Shown: in pieces, positions 35,793 to 44,335 of the stretch
Position numbering within the stretch: position 1 is the first letter of the stretch
How the letters are laid out: every line of letters begins with the position of its first letter
NCBI GenBank assembly: GCA_036011305.1
Contig: DASCNA010000022.1
Coordinates: forward strand, 1 to 64,000
DNA length: 64,000 nt
Direction: 5' to 3'
From: DASCNA01 sp036011305
Lineage (GTDB): Bacteria > Verrucomicrobiota > Lentisphaeria > Victivallales > GWF2-38-69
The notes under the pieces: generated by a model
Seen by the model: only the letters and a program-made list of their open reading frames with translations
What the model was told of the DNA's origin: nothing
Databases searched by the model: none
Position numbers and translations under genes: made by a program

Positions 35793-38192
35793 TTATTTTA
35801 ATATAATGGTATTTTGGGAACTGTAATCTAAGATAATGTTATTATTTATGTTAGTTTCATTATTTGCTTCAAGAATTAATTTTACAGAATTTCTATATCT
35901 TTCAACCATTTGATCAAGACTAGAAGTCTTAGTGACAATGTTAGCCGTCACCATTAATAATAATTCTGTTCTTGAATTATTTACTTGCGTTTTTCCAATA
36001 AATCTGTTAAGTACAGGGATATTTCCAAGAAAAGGTACAGTATTTAATTGATCACTTTTCTGTTCATGAATTAAACCTGCAATTATAACTGTTCCCTTGT
36101 TAGGCAGGCTCAGTGTAGTGACTACTCTTCTTTGTCTGATAGTAGGAGTCAATCCTCCATTTTTTGTGGCATTTGTAGCATTTTCATCCACAAGGGATAC
36201 TAATTGATCTATGTCACAACTAATAAGCCCTCCTTTAGTGATATGAGGTGTTATTTTTAAAATTACGCCGGTATCTTTATAATCGTAATTACTTGTTACA
36301 TTAAGGCTGGAACCGGTGGTACCAGTATCACCGCCGCCTGAATTTGTATTTGCTCCTGAATTTTGTAGCATTGGTATACTGTCTCCTACAGAAATATGCG
36401 CCTGAGTATTGCTCTGGACAAGTATTTCAGGTGACGCCAGAAGGGTTACTTTATTGTCTACTGCAAGAGCTTCAAGAGCACCGGAAGGAGATGCATGATC
36501 GGCAGCTCCGCCGCCAAACCCTAAACCACCCTCTGCAGGCGAGGCAATACTATAGTCAGTTCCGTATTGATAATTTGCACCGTCTGCCCTAAAATATCCC
36601 TCTATCTGCAACCCCAAATCTGTTTTTGCAGTAAGTAAAACATCGGCAATTGTTACTTCAAGTAAAACTTGTGAAGGTATAGTATCTATTCGGTTTAAAA
36701 GTGCTTTCATAATAGCATAAACTCTATCGGTGGTCCTTATTATTAGCCTTTCATTCACTGCATCAGCAAAAATTTTTGTAGGTACTTCAAAAACGCTGAT
36801 GGGGTATTTATCCTTTTTACTACTTTCACTGCTGTTATCAGAACTGTTGATTTGGTTTGTATCGCCTGAGTTGATTTTGCTAATATCATAAGCTGTAGCC
36901 ATAAATCCTGAAGGTAAACTTCCAGCTTCGTTGCTGTCTGTTGATGAGTTATCTGGATTTTGATTATTGGAATCCATTGTTCCATAAGCTGAGTTAAGGC
37001 TAGTTTTTTTAACTTTTAAAGTTTCTCCTTTGACATTGAATATAACGGATAGTGCCTGAATAATATGATCAGCTTGGCCGTTTCTTATATTGTAGACAAA
37101 TACCTTGTCCTGTTCTCCAATATCTGACCTATCTAATGCAAAGACCCAGTTTTTTACCTCGTTTACTGCTTCCCAGTTGGCAGCAGAGACAACGAGTAGC
37201 CCCATTCTGTCAATTCCCTGAATATTTATTGTTCCAGGTTCTTCAGCTTTTCCTTTTTTTTTGATATTAGTTACTGGAAATCCAAGAACTGGAAGAACCG
37301 TAACTAATTCTTTTGCAATTTTTGAAGGAGGTATATGTGTGCACTTAATAACTGTTTTAGGCCAGTTAACCTTATTTGCAGTATCAAGAATATGCACTAT
37401 TTTTCTAAGTTTTTCGATGTTGTCAGGTGCTTCGACAACCAGGATTGCATTTTGAGATTCAATATCAATGATGGTGGCACCGTCAGTTACAAAAGGTTTT
37501 AAATGTTCTATAAAACCTTTTGCTTTAGCATTTTTAAGCTTAAACATAACAACACTCACATTTGTTTTAGGAGTTGTAAATATACCCCTTTCTTTTGCCA
37601 TTTCATCAAATGGCAAAATATGAAGCATATCATTATCCAGTGAGCAGTATGAACCTGTCAGCCACAGGATTTGCTCAAAAATACCCCAAAGGTCTTTTTG
37701 GCTTAATTTAGAGTTTATTGACATTGTAACGACACCGGTAACTTTGTGATCTAAATAAAAGTTGAAATTCAGTAATTTTGAAAAGACAGGCACTACTTCT
37801 TCTATAGGAGCGGCATTAAATGTAATAGTAACTTTATTTACTTTTCCTGATTTACTGTGTTTTTTTAGTAAGGAGCTGTAAAACGGTACTTTTTCACCTT
37901 CTATTTTTTCCGGCTCTTTTTTGCTTAACAGATTGTCAACTTCTTTTTCTGACAGTGTCGCTTTTTTAGGTGGTTTTAATGATTCAACCCTATCATCATC
38001 TATTTTTTTAGAATTATCATGAGTTCCGGCTATGTCTAAAATTTCTTCTTTATCGTTGCTGGGCTTGGCTTTGACATCTTCAGGAGTTTCAACAGAGTTA
38101 CAGGAAAATAGACAGAGAGAGAGAAGCAGAGAAAAGAATAAATAAATTATTCTGTATTTTATTATGAAATTATTTATGAACTTCAATACCAT
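35793..38192 (-). CDS. gspD: Type II secretion secretin GspD, copy 2
   Basis: A 799-residue paralogue of the secretin immediately downstream, with the same architecture: a lipoprotein-type signal ending SLCLFSC, N0 (FNAAPIEEVVPVFSKLLNF), N1-N3, a Ser/Asn-rich linker, and a secretin domain (ASPEILVQSN, YKDTGVILKITPHITKG, GTVIIAGLI, PFLGNIPVLNRFIG). The pair are clearly recent duplicates relative to the family, differing most in the low-complexity linker and in a Gly-rich loop of the secretin domain. No frameshift or missing core motif is seen, so both should be functional. Confidence 0.92.
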   Translation of the reverse strand: MVLKFINNFIIKYRIIYLFFSLLLSLCLFSCNSVETPEDVKAKPSNDKEEILDIAGTHDNSKKIDDDRVESLKPPKKATLSEKEVDNLLSKKEPEKIEGEKVPFYSSLLKKHSKSGKVNKVTITFNAAPIEEVVPVFSKLLNFNFYLDHKVTGVVTMSINSKLSQKDLWGIFEQILWLTGSYCSLDNDMLHILPFDEMAKERGIFTTPKTNVSVVMFKLKNAKAKGFIEHLKPFVTDGATIIDIESQNAILVVEAPDNIEKLRKIVHILDTANKVNWPKTVIKCTHIPPSKIAKELVTVLPVLGFPVTNIKKKGKAEEPGTINIQGIDRMGLLVVSAANWEAVNEVKNWVFALDRSDIGEQDKVFVYNIRNGQADHIIQALSVIFNVKGETLKVKKTSLNSAYGTMDSNNQNPDNSSTDSNEAGSLPSGFMATAYDISKINSGDTNQINSSDNSSESSKKDKYPISVFEVPTKIFADAVNERLIIRTTDRVYAIMKALLNRIDTIPSQVLLEVTIADVLLTAKTDLGLQIEGYFRADGANYQYGTDYSIASPAEGGLGFGGGAADHASPSGALEALAVDNKVTLLASPEILVQSNTQAHISVGDSIPMLQNSGANTNSGGGDTGTTGSSLNVTSNYDYKDTGVILKITPHITKGGLISCDIDQLVSLVDENATNATKNGGLTPTIRQRRVVTTLSLPNKGTVIIAGLIHEQKSDQLNTVPFLGNIPVLNRFIGKTQVNNSRTELLLMVTANIVTKTSSLDQMVERYRNSVKLILEANNETNINNNIILDYSSQNTIILK

Positions 38193-38282
38193 TCTTTGTT
38201 AAAATTCTTATGCTTAGTATGTAGATTTTAATATTTAATAAATTTAATTTTGTTTTTTGGTAATTAACTATATAATAAATAC

Positions 38283-39023
38283 TTACTTCCTTATAGAATT
38301 AATTGTATTATTGTTAGCTGGTTTCGCAACAGGTTCAACTTTCACATTGACCTCTTTTTTTCTACCTTTTATCTGTTTTGCTCTCTGTATTACAGATATC
38401 TGCTGTTTTACATTATTTTTGTTTGCAAGATCAACCCTCTGCATACTTGATTTTGTCCCATATTTAATAGTAAGTTTTAAAGCTTCCCCGCCTCCTGCTA
38501 CAATTGCATAATTGTCACCAACTGATTTTAAAATGAAATTATTTGGAAGTTTTTCTCCAATTTCAAAGTACATTTTAGGTTTTTTAAGAGCTTGAATTGT
38601 TCTATTAGCTCCATATTTTTTTCCTTGATTATACTGATATCTTCTTTCCTGGTTATACTGTGATCCTGGTTGATTAGACTGTCTTACACTTATTATAGCT
38701 CCTTTAGTCTTGCCATAGCTGTAAATTCCCAACAACTCCATTCCCCCGGCTTTAGCAGATGAAACAGATACGTCTGCAACTGAACTGCCTCTGGCAGGGT
38801 CAAAAATATTTTTTTCCCAGACAGAAGGTAAAAGGAGTGTGCTCTTCTTGATATTTTCTGGAGAGTGCATATTTTTTTCCCAGGACATACCATTGACCAG
38901 ATGCTGGGTTTTATTTTCTAATTCAGGGTCATATGGAGGAGGCTGATATTCCAGCTGTAAATAAGCTGTCACCATAATAAGAATTAATAATAGAGGAATA
39001 ATAATAGCATAGACTATTTTCAT
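38283..39023 (-). CDS. gspC: GspC-like type II secretion protein
   Basis: A 246-residue bitopic protein with a single N-terminal helix (residues about 3-22) and then a periplasmic domain resembling the GspC HR (or PilP) fold: NIFDPARG, MELLGIYSYGKTKGAIIS, EIGEKLPNNFILKSV and DNYAIVAGGGEALKLTI. HR domains contact the secretin N0 domain. No PDZ domain follows. The tail is Lys/Asn-rich and probably disordered. It overlaps the preceding gspM-like gene by 4 nt (ATGA). Confidence 0.8.
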   Translation of the reverse strand: MKIVYAIIIPLLLILIMVTAYLQLEYQPPPYDPELENKTQHLVNGMSWEKNMHSPENIKKSTLLLPSVWEKNIFDPARGSSVADVSVSSAKAGGMELLGIYSYGKTKGAIISVRQSNQPGSQYNQERRYQYNQGKKYGANRTIQALKKPKMYFEIGEKLPNNFILKSVGDNYAIVAGGGEALKLTIKYGTKSSMQRVDLANKNNVKQQISVIQRAKQIKGRKKEVNVKVEPVAKPANNNTINSIRK

Positions 39024-39685
39024 TTGCGTGTGCCTGTTTTGATGCTTTCTGTATTCTTAGTTCCTTGATCAAATAAATTCAAAATTACTTTATTTTTAAT
39101 TGATATAAATTTTAAATTAGCTGATAAATAGATAGTATTAGTGTTCTGCATGCTGTCAGGCCTTAAAGAGCAGTTTGCCCAATACATTTTAGGTTTCATT
39201 ATGCTTACCTGGTATACAAATTTAGTGACTGCTTCCATGGTGCCTGAACAGGCAAAATCAAATTCAGAAGTGCTGATATTATCACTGGAGCTATCCTGCT
39301 GGATTGTTCCTAGGTTTCTCATTTCTACTTTAGACTGCTTGGCAATATCCTGAATTTTACCAGTGATAGCAAGGTTCATATTAATTCCTTTAGAAGGGTA
39401 CCAGAAATCATTTTTTTTTGATTTGAATAAATTTTCTCTATTCTTTATTTTTATATAGTTCAACTGCTCTCTTGCTAACTCTTTTTGTAAATGCATAATT
39501 TCATAGCTGATTTGCTGAACGCTTTCAGAACTGCCGGATGATGAACCTATTGAACTGATATTTTGAATAATTACAAAAAAGACGAGAAAAACAATAACTA
39601 GGAGTGCAACAAGTTTTTTCTTTTGTCTTTTATCTAAGTTCTTAAAATTTTTTAATGAAAAATCTGTTTTTTTAAATTTAAACAT
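39020..39685 (-). CDS. gspM: GspM/PilO-like type II secretion protein
   Basis: A 221-residue inner-membrane protein with a short basic N-terminus, one transmembrane helix (residues about 26-42), a coiled-coil stretch (QQISYEIMHLQKELAREQ) and a C-terminal ferredoxin-like region, as in GspM and PilO. The assignment rests on position (between the GspL-like and GspC-like genes) and architecture, because sequence conservation in this family is low. Confidence 0.72.
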   Translation of the reverse strand: MFKFKKTDFSLKNFKNLDKRQKKKLVALLVIVFLVFFVIIQNISSIGSSSGSSESVQQISYEIMHLQKELAREQLNYIKIKNRENLFKSKKNDFWYPSKGINMNLAITGKIQDIAKQSKVEMRNLGTIQQDSSSDNISTSEFDFACSGTMEAVTKFVYQVSIMKPKMYWANCSLRPDSMQNTNTIYLSANLKFISIKNKVILNLFDQGTKNTESIKTGTRK

Positions 39686-39686
39686 C

Positions 39687-40958
39687 TTATAAAGATTCTA
39701 TGTCTTTTTTATTATCTTTTTTCTTTAGTGTCATATAAATGTATTCAGTGCCGTCACTGGTTTTTCTTCTTCTGTTATTTTCAAGCGTAAAAAGATTTGA
39801 TTTGTAAAATTGAGAAAGAAGGTTTTCACTAGAACTGTTAGTTTTCAAAGTAAGGTTAATTTTATTCTGATAAGTGTTTATGTTAGTAACCCAAACTGTT
39901 TTTGGGATGTTTTCTGCAAAGTAATTCAGATACTCAAGGAGGAGGATATCATCTGGTTCTGTACTGACAAGTTGATTAATTGCAGTATCTGTTTTTTTCA
40001 TTCTAAACTCTCTATCTTTTAAATTATTAAGAGCTGACATCAACTGATTTTTTTGCCAAAGAAGTTTATTGATAACTGCATTATTATCTGTAGTTGATCT
40101 CACAATATAAAAACCTAGCATTACGATAAAAATTACTGTTAAGAAAGCAGCAAGAATTTTTAAGTGTCTAAATCTTTTGGGATAAAATGTTTTTGGTAAT
40201 TCCAAGCTGTATTTTGTATCTTTAATATAACTTTTGTTAAAACAATATCTCGCTAAAATGATTGCCGGTATATAATTTTTCCAATTTTCACCGAGTATAT
40301 TTTTATATTTAGTTTTAAACCAAATATCTGATTCAGATTCTTCTTTATCGGTATCTTTGGTTTTGTCATATAGTTTGTTATAAAATGAATACTCACTATC
40401 ATTTATTTGCAGTGATTTTAAATAGTAGTTTTCATCCATATCACTTAAATATAGATCCATATTACTTAATAATGGACCAACCGATAGAAATGGATGCATA
40501 AAACAGTCTATTTTTATTCCTGCTTCAGTAATACTTTCTATGATTTTTTCCCATTCGGAATGTCTAACTGTGAAAATTTTAACTTTTTCTATTTTTTTTT
40601 CATTGTCTGAATATTTTATTGGTCTAAAACACCATTTTAACTCATCTACTGAGCAAGGAATATATCGCGATAGCTCATAATTCAAAAATTGAGTAATATC
40701 TGAAATTGTTAATGACGGAACTTCAATGTCGAAAGTTAAAGCAGTTGGTATGTAGCCTCCAATAATAATTCTCTCTTCAGAAATTCCATCAACGGCAGTG
40801 AAAGCTTTGTTTAACTTTTCAGATAATGAAAGTGCTTCATCAGTTGAAGAGTAATTTTTTACAATTTTGATGCCATGCTTTGCTTTAGAAGATTTAATGG
40901 CATAGACATGCCCTTTTTTATTCCATATTACAGCTAAGCATGTTTTGACCTGAAACAT
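39687..40958 (-). CDS. gspL: GspL-like (PilM/PilN-type) type II secretion protein
   Basis: A 423-residue protein: a cytoplasmic actin-like domain (about 1-245, PilM/GspL-like), a transmembrane helix (about 275-295, LAAFLTVIFIVMLGFYIV) and a periplasmic PilN-like domain. It is the first gene of the operon and recruits the GspE ATPase to the membrane. The next gene starts 1 nt after its stop. No ribosome binding site is obvious. As with GspM, the call depends on architecture and context. Confidence 0.75.
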   Translation of the reverse strand: MFQVKTCLAVIWNKKGHVYAIKSSKAKHGIKIVKNYSSTDEALSLSEKLNKAFTAVDGISEERIIIGGYIPTALTFDIEVPSLTISDITQFLNYELSRYIPCSVDELKWCFRPIKYSDNEKKIEKVKIFTVRHSEWEKIIESITEAGIKIDCFMHPFLSVGPLLSNMDLYLSDMDENYYLKSLQINDSEYSFYNKLYDKTKDTDKEESESDIWFKTKYKNILGENWKNYIPAIILARYCFNKSYIKDTKYSLELPKTFYPKRFRHLKILAAFLTVIFIVMLGFYIVRSTTDNNAVINKLLWQKNQLMSALNNLKDREFRMKKTDTAINQLVSTEPDDILLLEYLNYFAENIPKTVWVTNINTYQNKINLTLKTNSSSENLLSQFYKSNLFTLENNRRRKTSDGTEYIYMTLKKKDNKKDIESL

Positions 40959-41541
40959 TGTTTTAGTAATTTATCCTGCAAAGTATTTATCAATTTGTTT
41001 AAAATATAGAATATGAGATGTGAAAAACTGTTAATTTATCTGCTGTTTATTAAGCTGATTTTATAATTAATGAATCTAAACCAACATTCTCTTTTTATGT
41101 GTAATTATACACATAATTGCCATATAAAACCATACACTGATATATATATTTTTATAATTAGAGTTTGCTTGAAAAATTTGGTAAATTTACAGCTATTTGA
41201 TATTTATGAATCTTTGACGTATAACAGTGAATATCGATTTTTCATATTTTATCGATAGATATTGATTATTTAGTATTTGACAGTTAATTACACTACATGC
41301 CATTACTGGCAGCTTTTGTGCAAGTCTCAAAAATTTATTTTTTAAGAAGTTTAATCAAACCGCTACTTGTAAACTTTTGATTAATTTACTAAATAAAGAG
41401 TAGGTCATCATTTTTTTTAATACAATTTCTGGAAACTGTTTATTTACGAATATAGCTTAATTTACAAAAGTGTAAAAATTAAATCATATTTAATTAATTA
41501 CTAATTTAAAACTTATTTAATCCGTGCGTGTCTGATTTTAT
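40959..41541. other. Intergenic region upstream of the secretion operon
   Basis: 583 bases of AT-rich DNA between the divergent gspL-like and K+-channel genes. A 62-codon frame (41070-41258) has no ribosome binding site and low-complexity content, so I do not call it. A 22-bp dyad lies at 41095-41116. Promoters for both divergent genes should be here but are not distinct. Confidence 0.5.
41095..41116. repeat. 22-bp perfect dyad (operator- or hairpin-like)
   Basis: The perfect inverted repeat TTATGTGTA-ATTA-TACACATAA has 9-bp arms and a 4-nt centre. It lies in the divergent promoter region of the secretion operon and the K+ channel gene, about 140 bp upstream of gspL. Size and symmetry suit a dimeric repressor site, but the regulator is unknown. 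Confidence 0.5.
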
Positions 41542-42678
41542 ATGAAATTTTATAAATTTAAAATAAAGATTCCTGTAATACTTTCCATATTATTAGTACT
41601 GGATGGTATATTGCATATTTTTATGTCGATTCTTCCTCTTTTTGAAAATGAATTTCATGTATTATACGAAATAAAAACAAATATCTTCCCTCAAGGCTGT
41701 CAAAATTTAGGAATTATAGTAGGTGTTTTTCTTGGTTTCTGTTTGATTTTTACAAGTAAGGGAGTTTTTGAAAGCAAACGTAAATCCTGGTTAATATCAA
41801 TAATAATTCTTCTTATTTTTATACTCGATAACTATTTCTATCATTCTGTAATAAAAGCATTTATATTTAATATTAGTCTGCTGATTATTCTTTTAGTGTC
41901 ATATAAACTTTTTCATCTTAAGTCAACTAATAATACTATTCTTTATAAGCAGATGGTTGCATGGGTTTCAGTAATAGCAGCACTTTCATACGGCACTTTC
42001 GGAAGTTATATTTTAAGAGCTCAGTTTTCCAATATAAAAACAGTTACTGACGCATTTTACTTTACGATAGTAACATACGCAACTGTTGGATATGGTGATA
42101 TTGGGCCATTAACTCAAGAGGCTAAATTATTTACTGTAACAATGATCCTTGTAGGACTTGGATCGTTTATAACTACATTATCTTTTTTAGTTGCACCAAT
42201 AGTACAAAACAGAATGGGAGGAATATTAAAAATAATGAGAAAAATAACTAATCTTCATGATCATACAATAATATGCGGATATACAAAATTATCAAAGGTT
42301 CTAATTCAGAATTATCAAAAGACAGATAAACCGTTTATAGTTATAGATGAAAGTTTGGGAAAATTTCCTGATATTGATCCTGATATAAATAAAATTATAG
42401 GAAGTACTTCTAGTGAGAAGACTTTCTATGATGCAAGACTTGCTCATGCAAAGGCTGTAATATGTGCTTTTGATGAAGACTCTGATAATATTTTAACAAT
42501 ACTCACTGTAAAAGAAATGCTTGATAAAATGAAAGATATCAAAATTAAACTTATCAGTAGAATAGAGAATGAAAGCAACATTGAAAAAGCGAAAAAGCTT
42601 GGAGTAACAGATGTAGTCTCACCAACGACAATGGCGGCTCTTTCTATAATTGCAATGTCTGATACAAAAAAGGAATAA
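41542..42678 (+). CDS. Ion channel with TrkA-N (RCK) domain, Kch-like
   Basis: A 378-residue K+ channel subunit. Residues 1-220 contain several transmembrane helices and a pore loop with the K+ selectivity filter TVGYGD (T181-D186). Residues about 245-375 form a Rossmann-type RCK domain (HTIICGYTKLSKVLIQNYQ, then a terminal acidic strand region). The layout is that of E. coli Kch. The canonical GxGxxG of RCK domains is degenerate (GYTKLS), so NAD binding is uncertain. No ribosome binding site is strong. Confidence 0.88.
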   Translation: MKFYKFKIKIPVILSILLVLDGILHIFMSILPLFENEFHVLYEIKTNIFPQGCQNLGIIVGVFLGFCLIFTSKGVFESKRKSWLISIIILLIFILDNYFYHSVIKAFIFNISLLIILLVSYKLFHLKSTNNTILYKQMVAWVSVIAALSYGTFGSYILRAQFSNIKTVTDAFYFTIVTYATVGYGDIGPLTQEAKLFTVTMILVGLGSFITTLSFLVAPIVQNRMGGILKIMRKITNLHDHTIICGYTKLSKVLIQNYQKTDKPFIVIDESLGKFPDIDPDINKIIGSTSSEKTFYDARLAHAKAVICAFDEDSDNILTILTVKEMLDKMKDIKIKLISRIENESNIEKAKKLGVTDVVSPTTMAALSIIAMSDTKKE

Positions 42679-42701
42679 TCCAGTAAAATTCAAGTAAATA
42701 A

Positions 42702-43205
42702 TTAGGTCGTGCTACTGCAATGTTCACCGATAAAACCTTCATCAAGTTCTTGGTACTCAACTATTGATTCCCAATCAACTAAATGCTTATATTTAGCTAT
42801 AAAATTTTTAGTTAACTTTTGACAGATGGAGATACCAATCCAGTCAACAAGGTGATGATGATTTTCAATAAACTCTTCAGATAGTTTTTGGTGTCCAGAA
42901 ATTTTTTTCCAATCTATTAGTTCTTTATGTTCTATAATAAAAGTTTCACTCAAATTTTGAAAAATTGAAATTCTTTTCCAGTTAACTAAATTCTTATGTT
43001 TTTTTATACAGTCTTCAGATAGTTTTTGGTATTTGGACATTGATTCCCAGTTTAGCAATTTTTTATACTTTTCAATAAATTCATCGCATAGTTCATGTTT
43101 TTCAGAAATTTCTTTCCAGTAATGGCTTTTTTTTAGAGATTTTAAATCTTCGGTACCGTATTTGCTGCCCAAATTTCTTTCAATTATTTCAAGTTTTGAA
43201 TTCAT
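42702..43205 (-). CDS. Short-repeat protein with ~22-residue FI..LVDW repeats
   Basis: A 167-residue protein built of about six tandem 22-residue repeats of the form QKLSExFIxxHKxLVDWxxIS. It is predicted as helix pairs with conserved Trp and aromatic positions, possibly a solenoid. It starts at ATG 43205 after the strong site AGGAGG. An upstream in-frame codon at 43229 lies before that site. The last repeat is cut short (EHCSSTT). Similar repeat proteins are found scattered in bacteria and large DNA viruses without known function. I cannot name a role. Confidence 0.7.
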   Translation of the reverse strand: MNSKLEIIERNLGSKYGTEDLKSLKKSHYWKEISEKHELCDEFIEKYKKLLNWESMSKYQKLSEDCIKKHKNLVNWKRISIFQNLSETFIIEHKELIDWKKISGHQKLSEEFIENHHHLVDWIGISICQKLTKNFIAKYKHLVDWESIVEYQELDEGFIGEHCSSTT

Positions 43206-43278
43206 AAAAAGACCTCCTAAAAATTGCAATTTTCTGTATTAAAATATTTTATCCTAAAGGCTTGAAAATTTTGATACA

Positions 43279-43305
43279 TTTTTTTTAATTTTTTTAATTT
43301 TTTTT
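43279..43305. repeat. Phased T-tracts (curved DNA candidate)
   Basis: Three T-runs of 8, 7 and 8 bases start at 43279, 43289 and 43298, separated only by AA. The near 10-bp phasing predicts intrinsic DNA curvature or an UP-like element upstream of the repeat-protein gene. Confidence 0.5.
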
Positions 43306-43366
43306 AGAAGATATATTATTTTGTGCTTTGAATATAAAATTATTTTATCATTTTATTTAAAGCATG

Positions 43367-43885
43367 TTAGACTGTTTTTTTATTATTACGTATTTTATAA
43401 ACATGAAAAAGCAATTCCCAACATCCAACATCTATCCATTTATCAAACTTATAACCCACTTCGGTAAAATGTGCTATCTTTTTAAATCCAAATTTTTCAT
43501 GTAGTAAAATACTGGAGTTATTTGGAAGACTTATTATTCCAAGAACTGAATGAAATTGTCTTGCTTTTAGTTCGTCAAGTAATTCTCTGTATAGCTTTAT
43601 TCCAAATCCATGCCCAAGGAAATCCTTATCGATATAAACAGAAGCTTCGACTGTGGAATTATATGCACTTCTTGGATTCCACTCACTTGCATAAGCATAA
43701 CCAATAACTCTGTTTTGATATTCATATACAAACCATGGATATTTTTCTGTTATATATTTAATTCTTTTGCATATTTCTTTTGGATGCAGTTCTGCTTCTT
43801 CAAAGGTTGATATTGAATTTATAATATAATAATTATAAATTGAACAAATTTGGTCAGAGTCTTCAATTCTTGATTTTCTAATCAT
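43367..43885 (-). CDS. GNAT-family N-acetyltransferase (phosphinothricin-type)
   Basis: A 172-residue GNAT enzyme of the Pat/Bar-like branch: IRKSRIEDSDQICSIYNYYI at the N-terminus, VYEYQNRVIGYAYASEW in the middle, and the acetyl-CoA loop region DFLGHGFGIKLYRELL. The C-terminal GFKKIAHFTEVGYKFDKW is characteristic. Members acetylate small amines or toxic amino acid analogues such as phosphinothricin or methionine sulfoximine, but the true substrate here is unknown. It stands alone. Confidence 0.85.
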   Translation of the reverse strand: MIRKSRIEDSDQICSIYNYYIINSISTFEEAELHPKEICKRIKYITEKYPWFVYEYQNRVIGYAYASEWNPRSAYNSTVEASVYIDKDFLGHGFGIKLYRELLDELKARQFHSVLGIISLPNNSSILLHEKFGFKKIAHFTEVGYKFDKWIDVGCWELLFHVYKIRNNKKTV

Positions 43886-44094
43886 GTTTTAAGCCGTTTT
43901 TAATTATTAAACTGTGAAAAAAATGAAATAATGACTTATTTATTTGTCAATAGTGAACAAAAATCACATAATAGTTAATTGTTTTTATAAGTAAATAGTT
44001 TGTAATAATATGTTTATCCTTAATATTTATTACAAATCTTTTCAGATTTTTGGTGGTTATAAATATTGTCATAAAAATATGTTTGGGGGGAAAC

Positions 44095-44241
44095 ATGAAA
44101 AAAATTACGGAATTACTTAGTGGAAAAATTATACAAAGCTTATCAACTACACAAGATGATTTATATAACGATCAGATAGAACAGATAAATCACACTTTGC
44201 TAAAATTGAAAAATTTATTTCATAGGTCTGCTGCAAAATAA
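44095..44241 (+). CDS. Small hypothetical protein, 48 aa
   Basis: ATG 44095 follows an unusually G-rich site (GGGGGG, 4 nt before the start), rare in this AT-rich genome and a good sign of real translation. The peptide (MKKITELLSGKII...) is amphipathic and mostly helical, with two cysteine-free halves and a basic end (FHRSAAK). I do not recognise it. An upstream in-frame start at 44050 would read through the ribosome binding site. It precedes tatD on the same strand by 94 nt. Confidence 0.5.
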   Translation: MKKITELLSGKIIQSLSTTQDDLYNDQIEQINHTLLKLKNLFHRSAAK

Positions 44242-44335
44242 AATTATTATTTTGATCTGGAGTTAAAATAAATATATGTTAAAGTATTGAATTAACTATT
44301 ATTCAATCTTTACTATTAATTTCTGGTTATAAAAT

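Noticed and set aside
41070..41258. 62-codon frame in the secretion-operon upstream region
   Set aside because: No ribosome binding site, Ile/Phe/Tyr-rich random-like composition, and it overlaps the dyad at 41095-41116.
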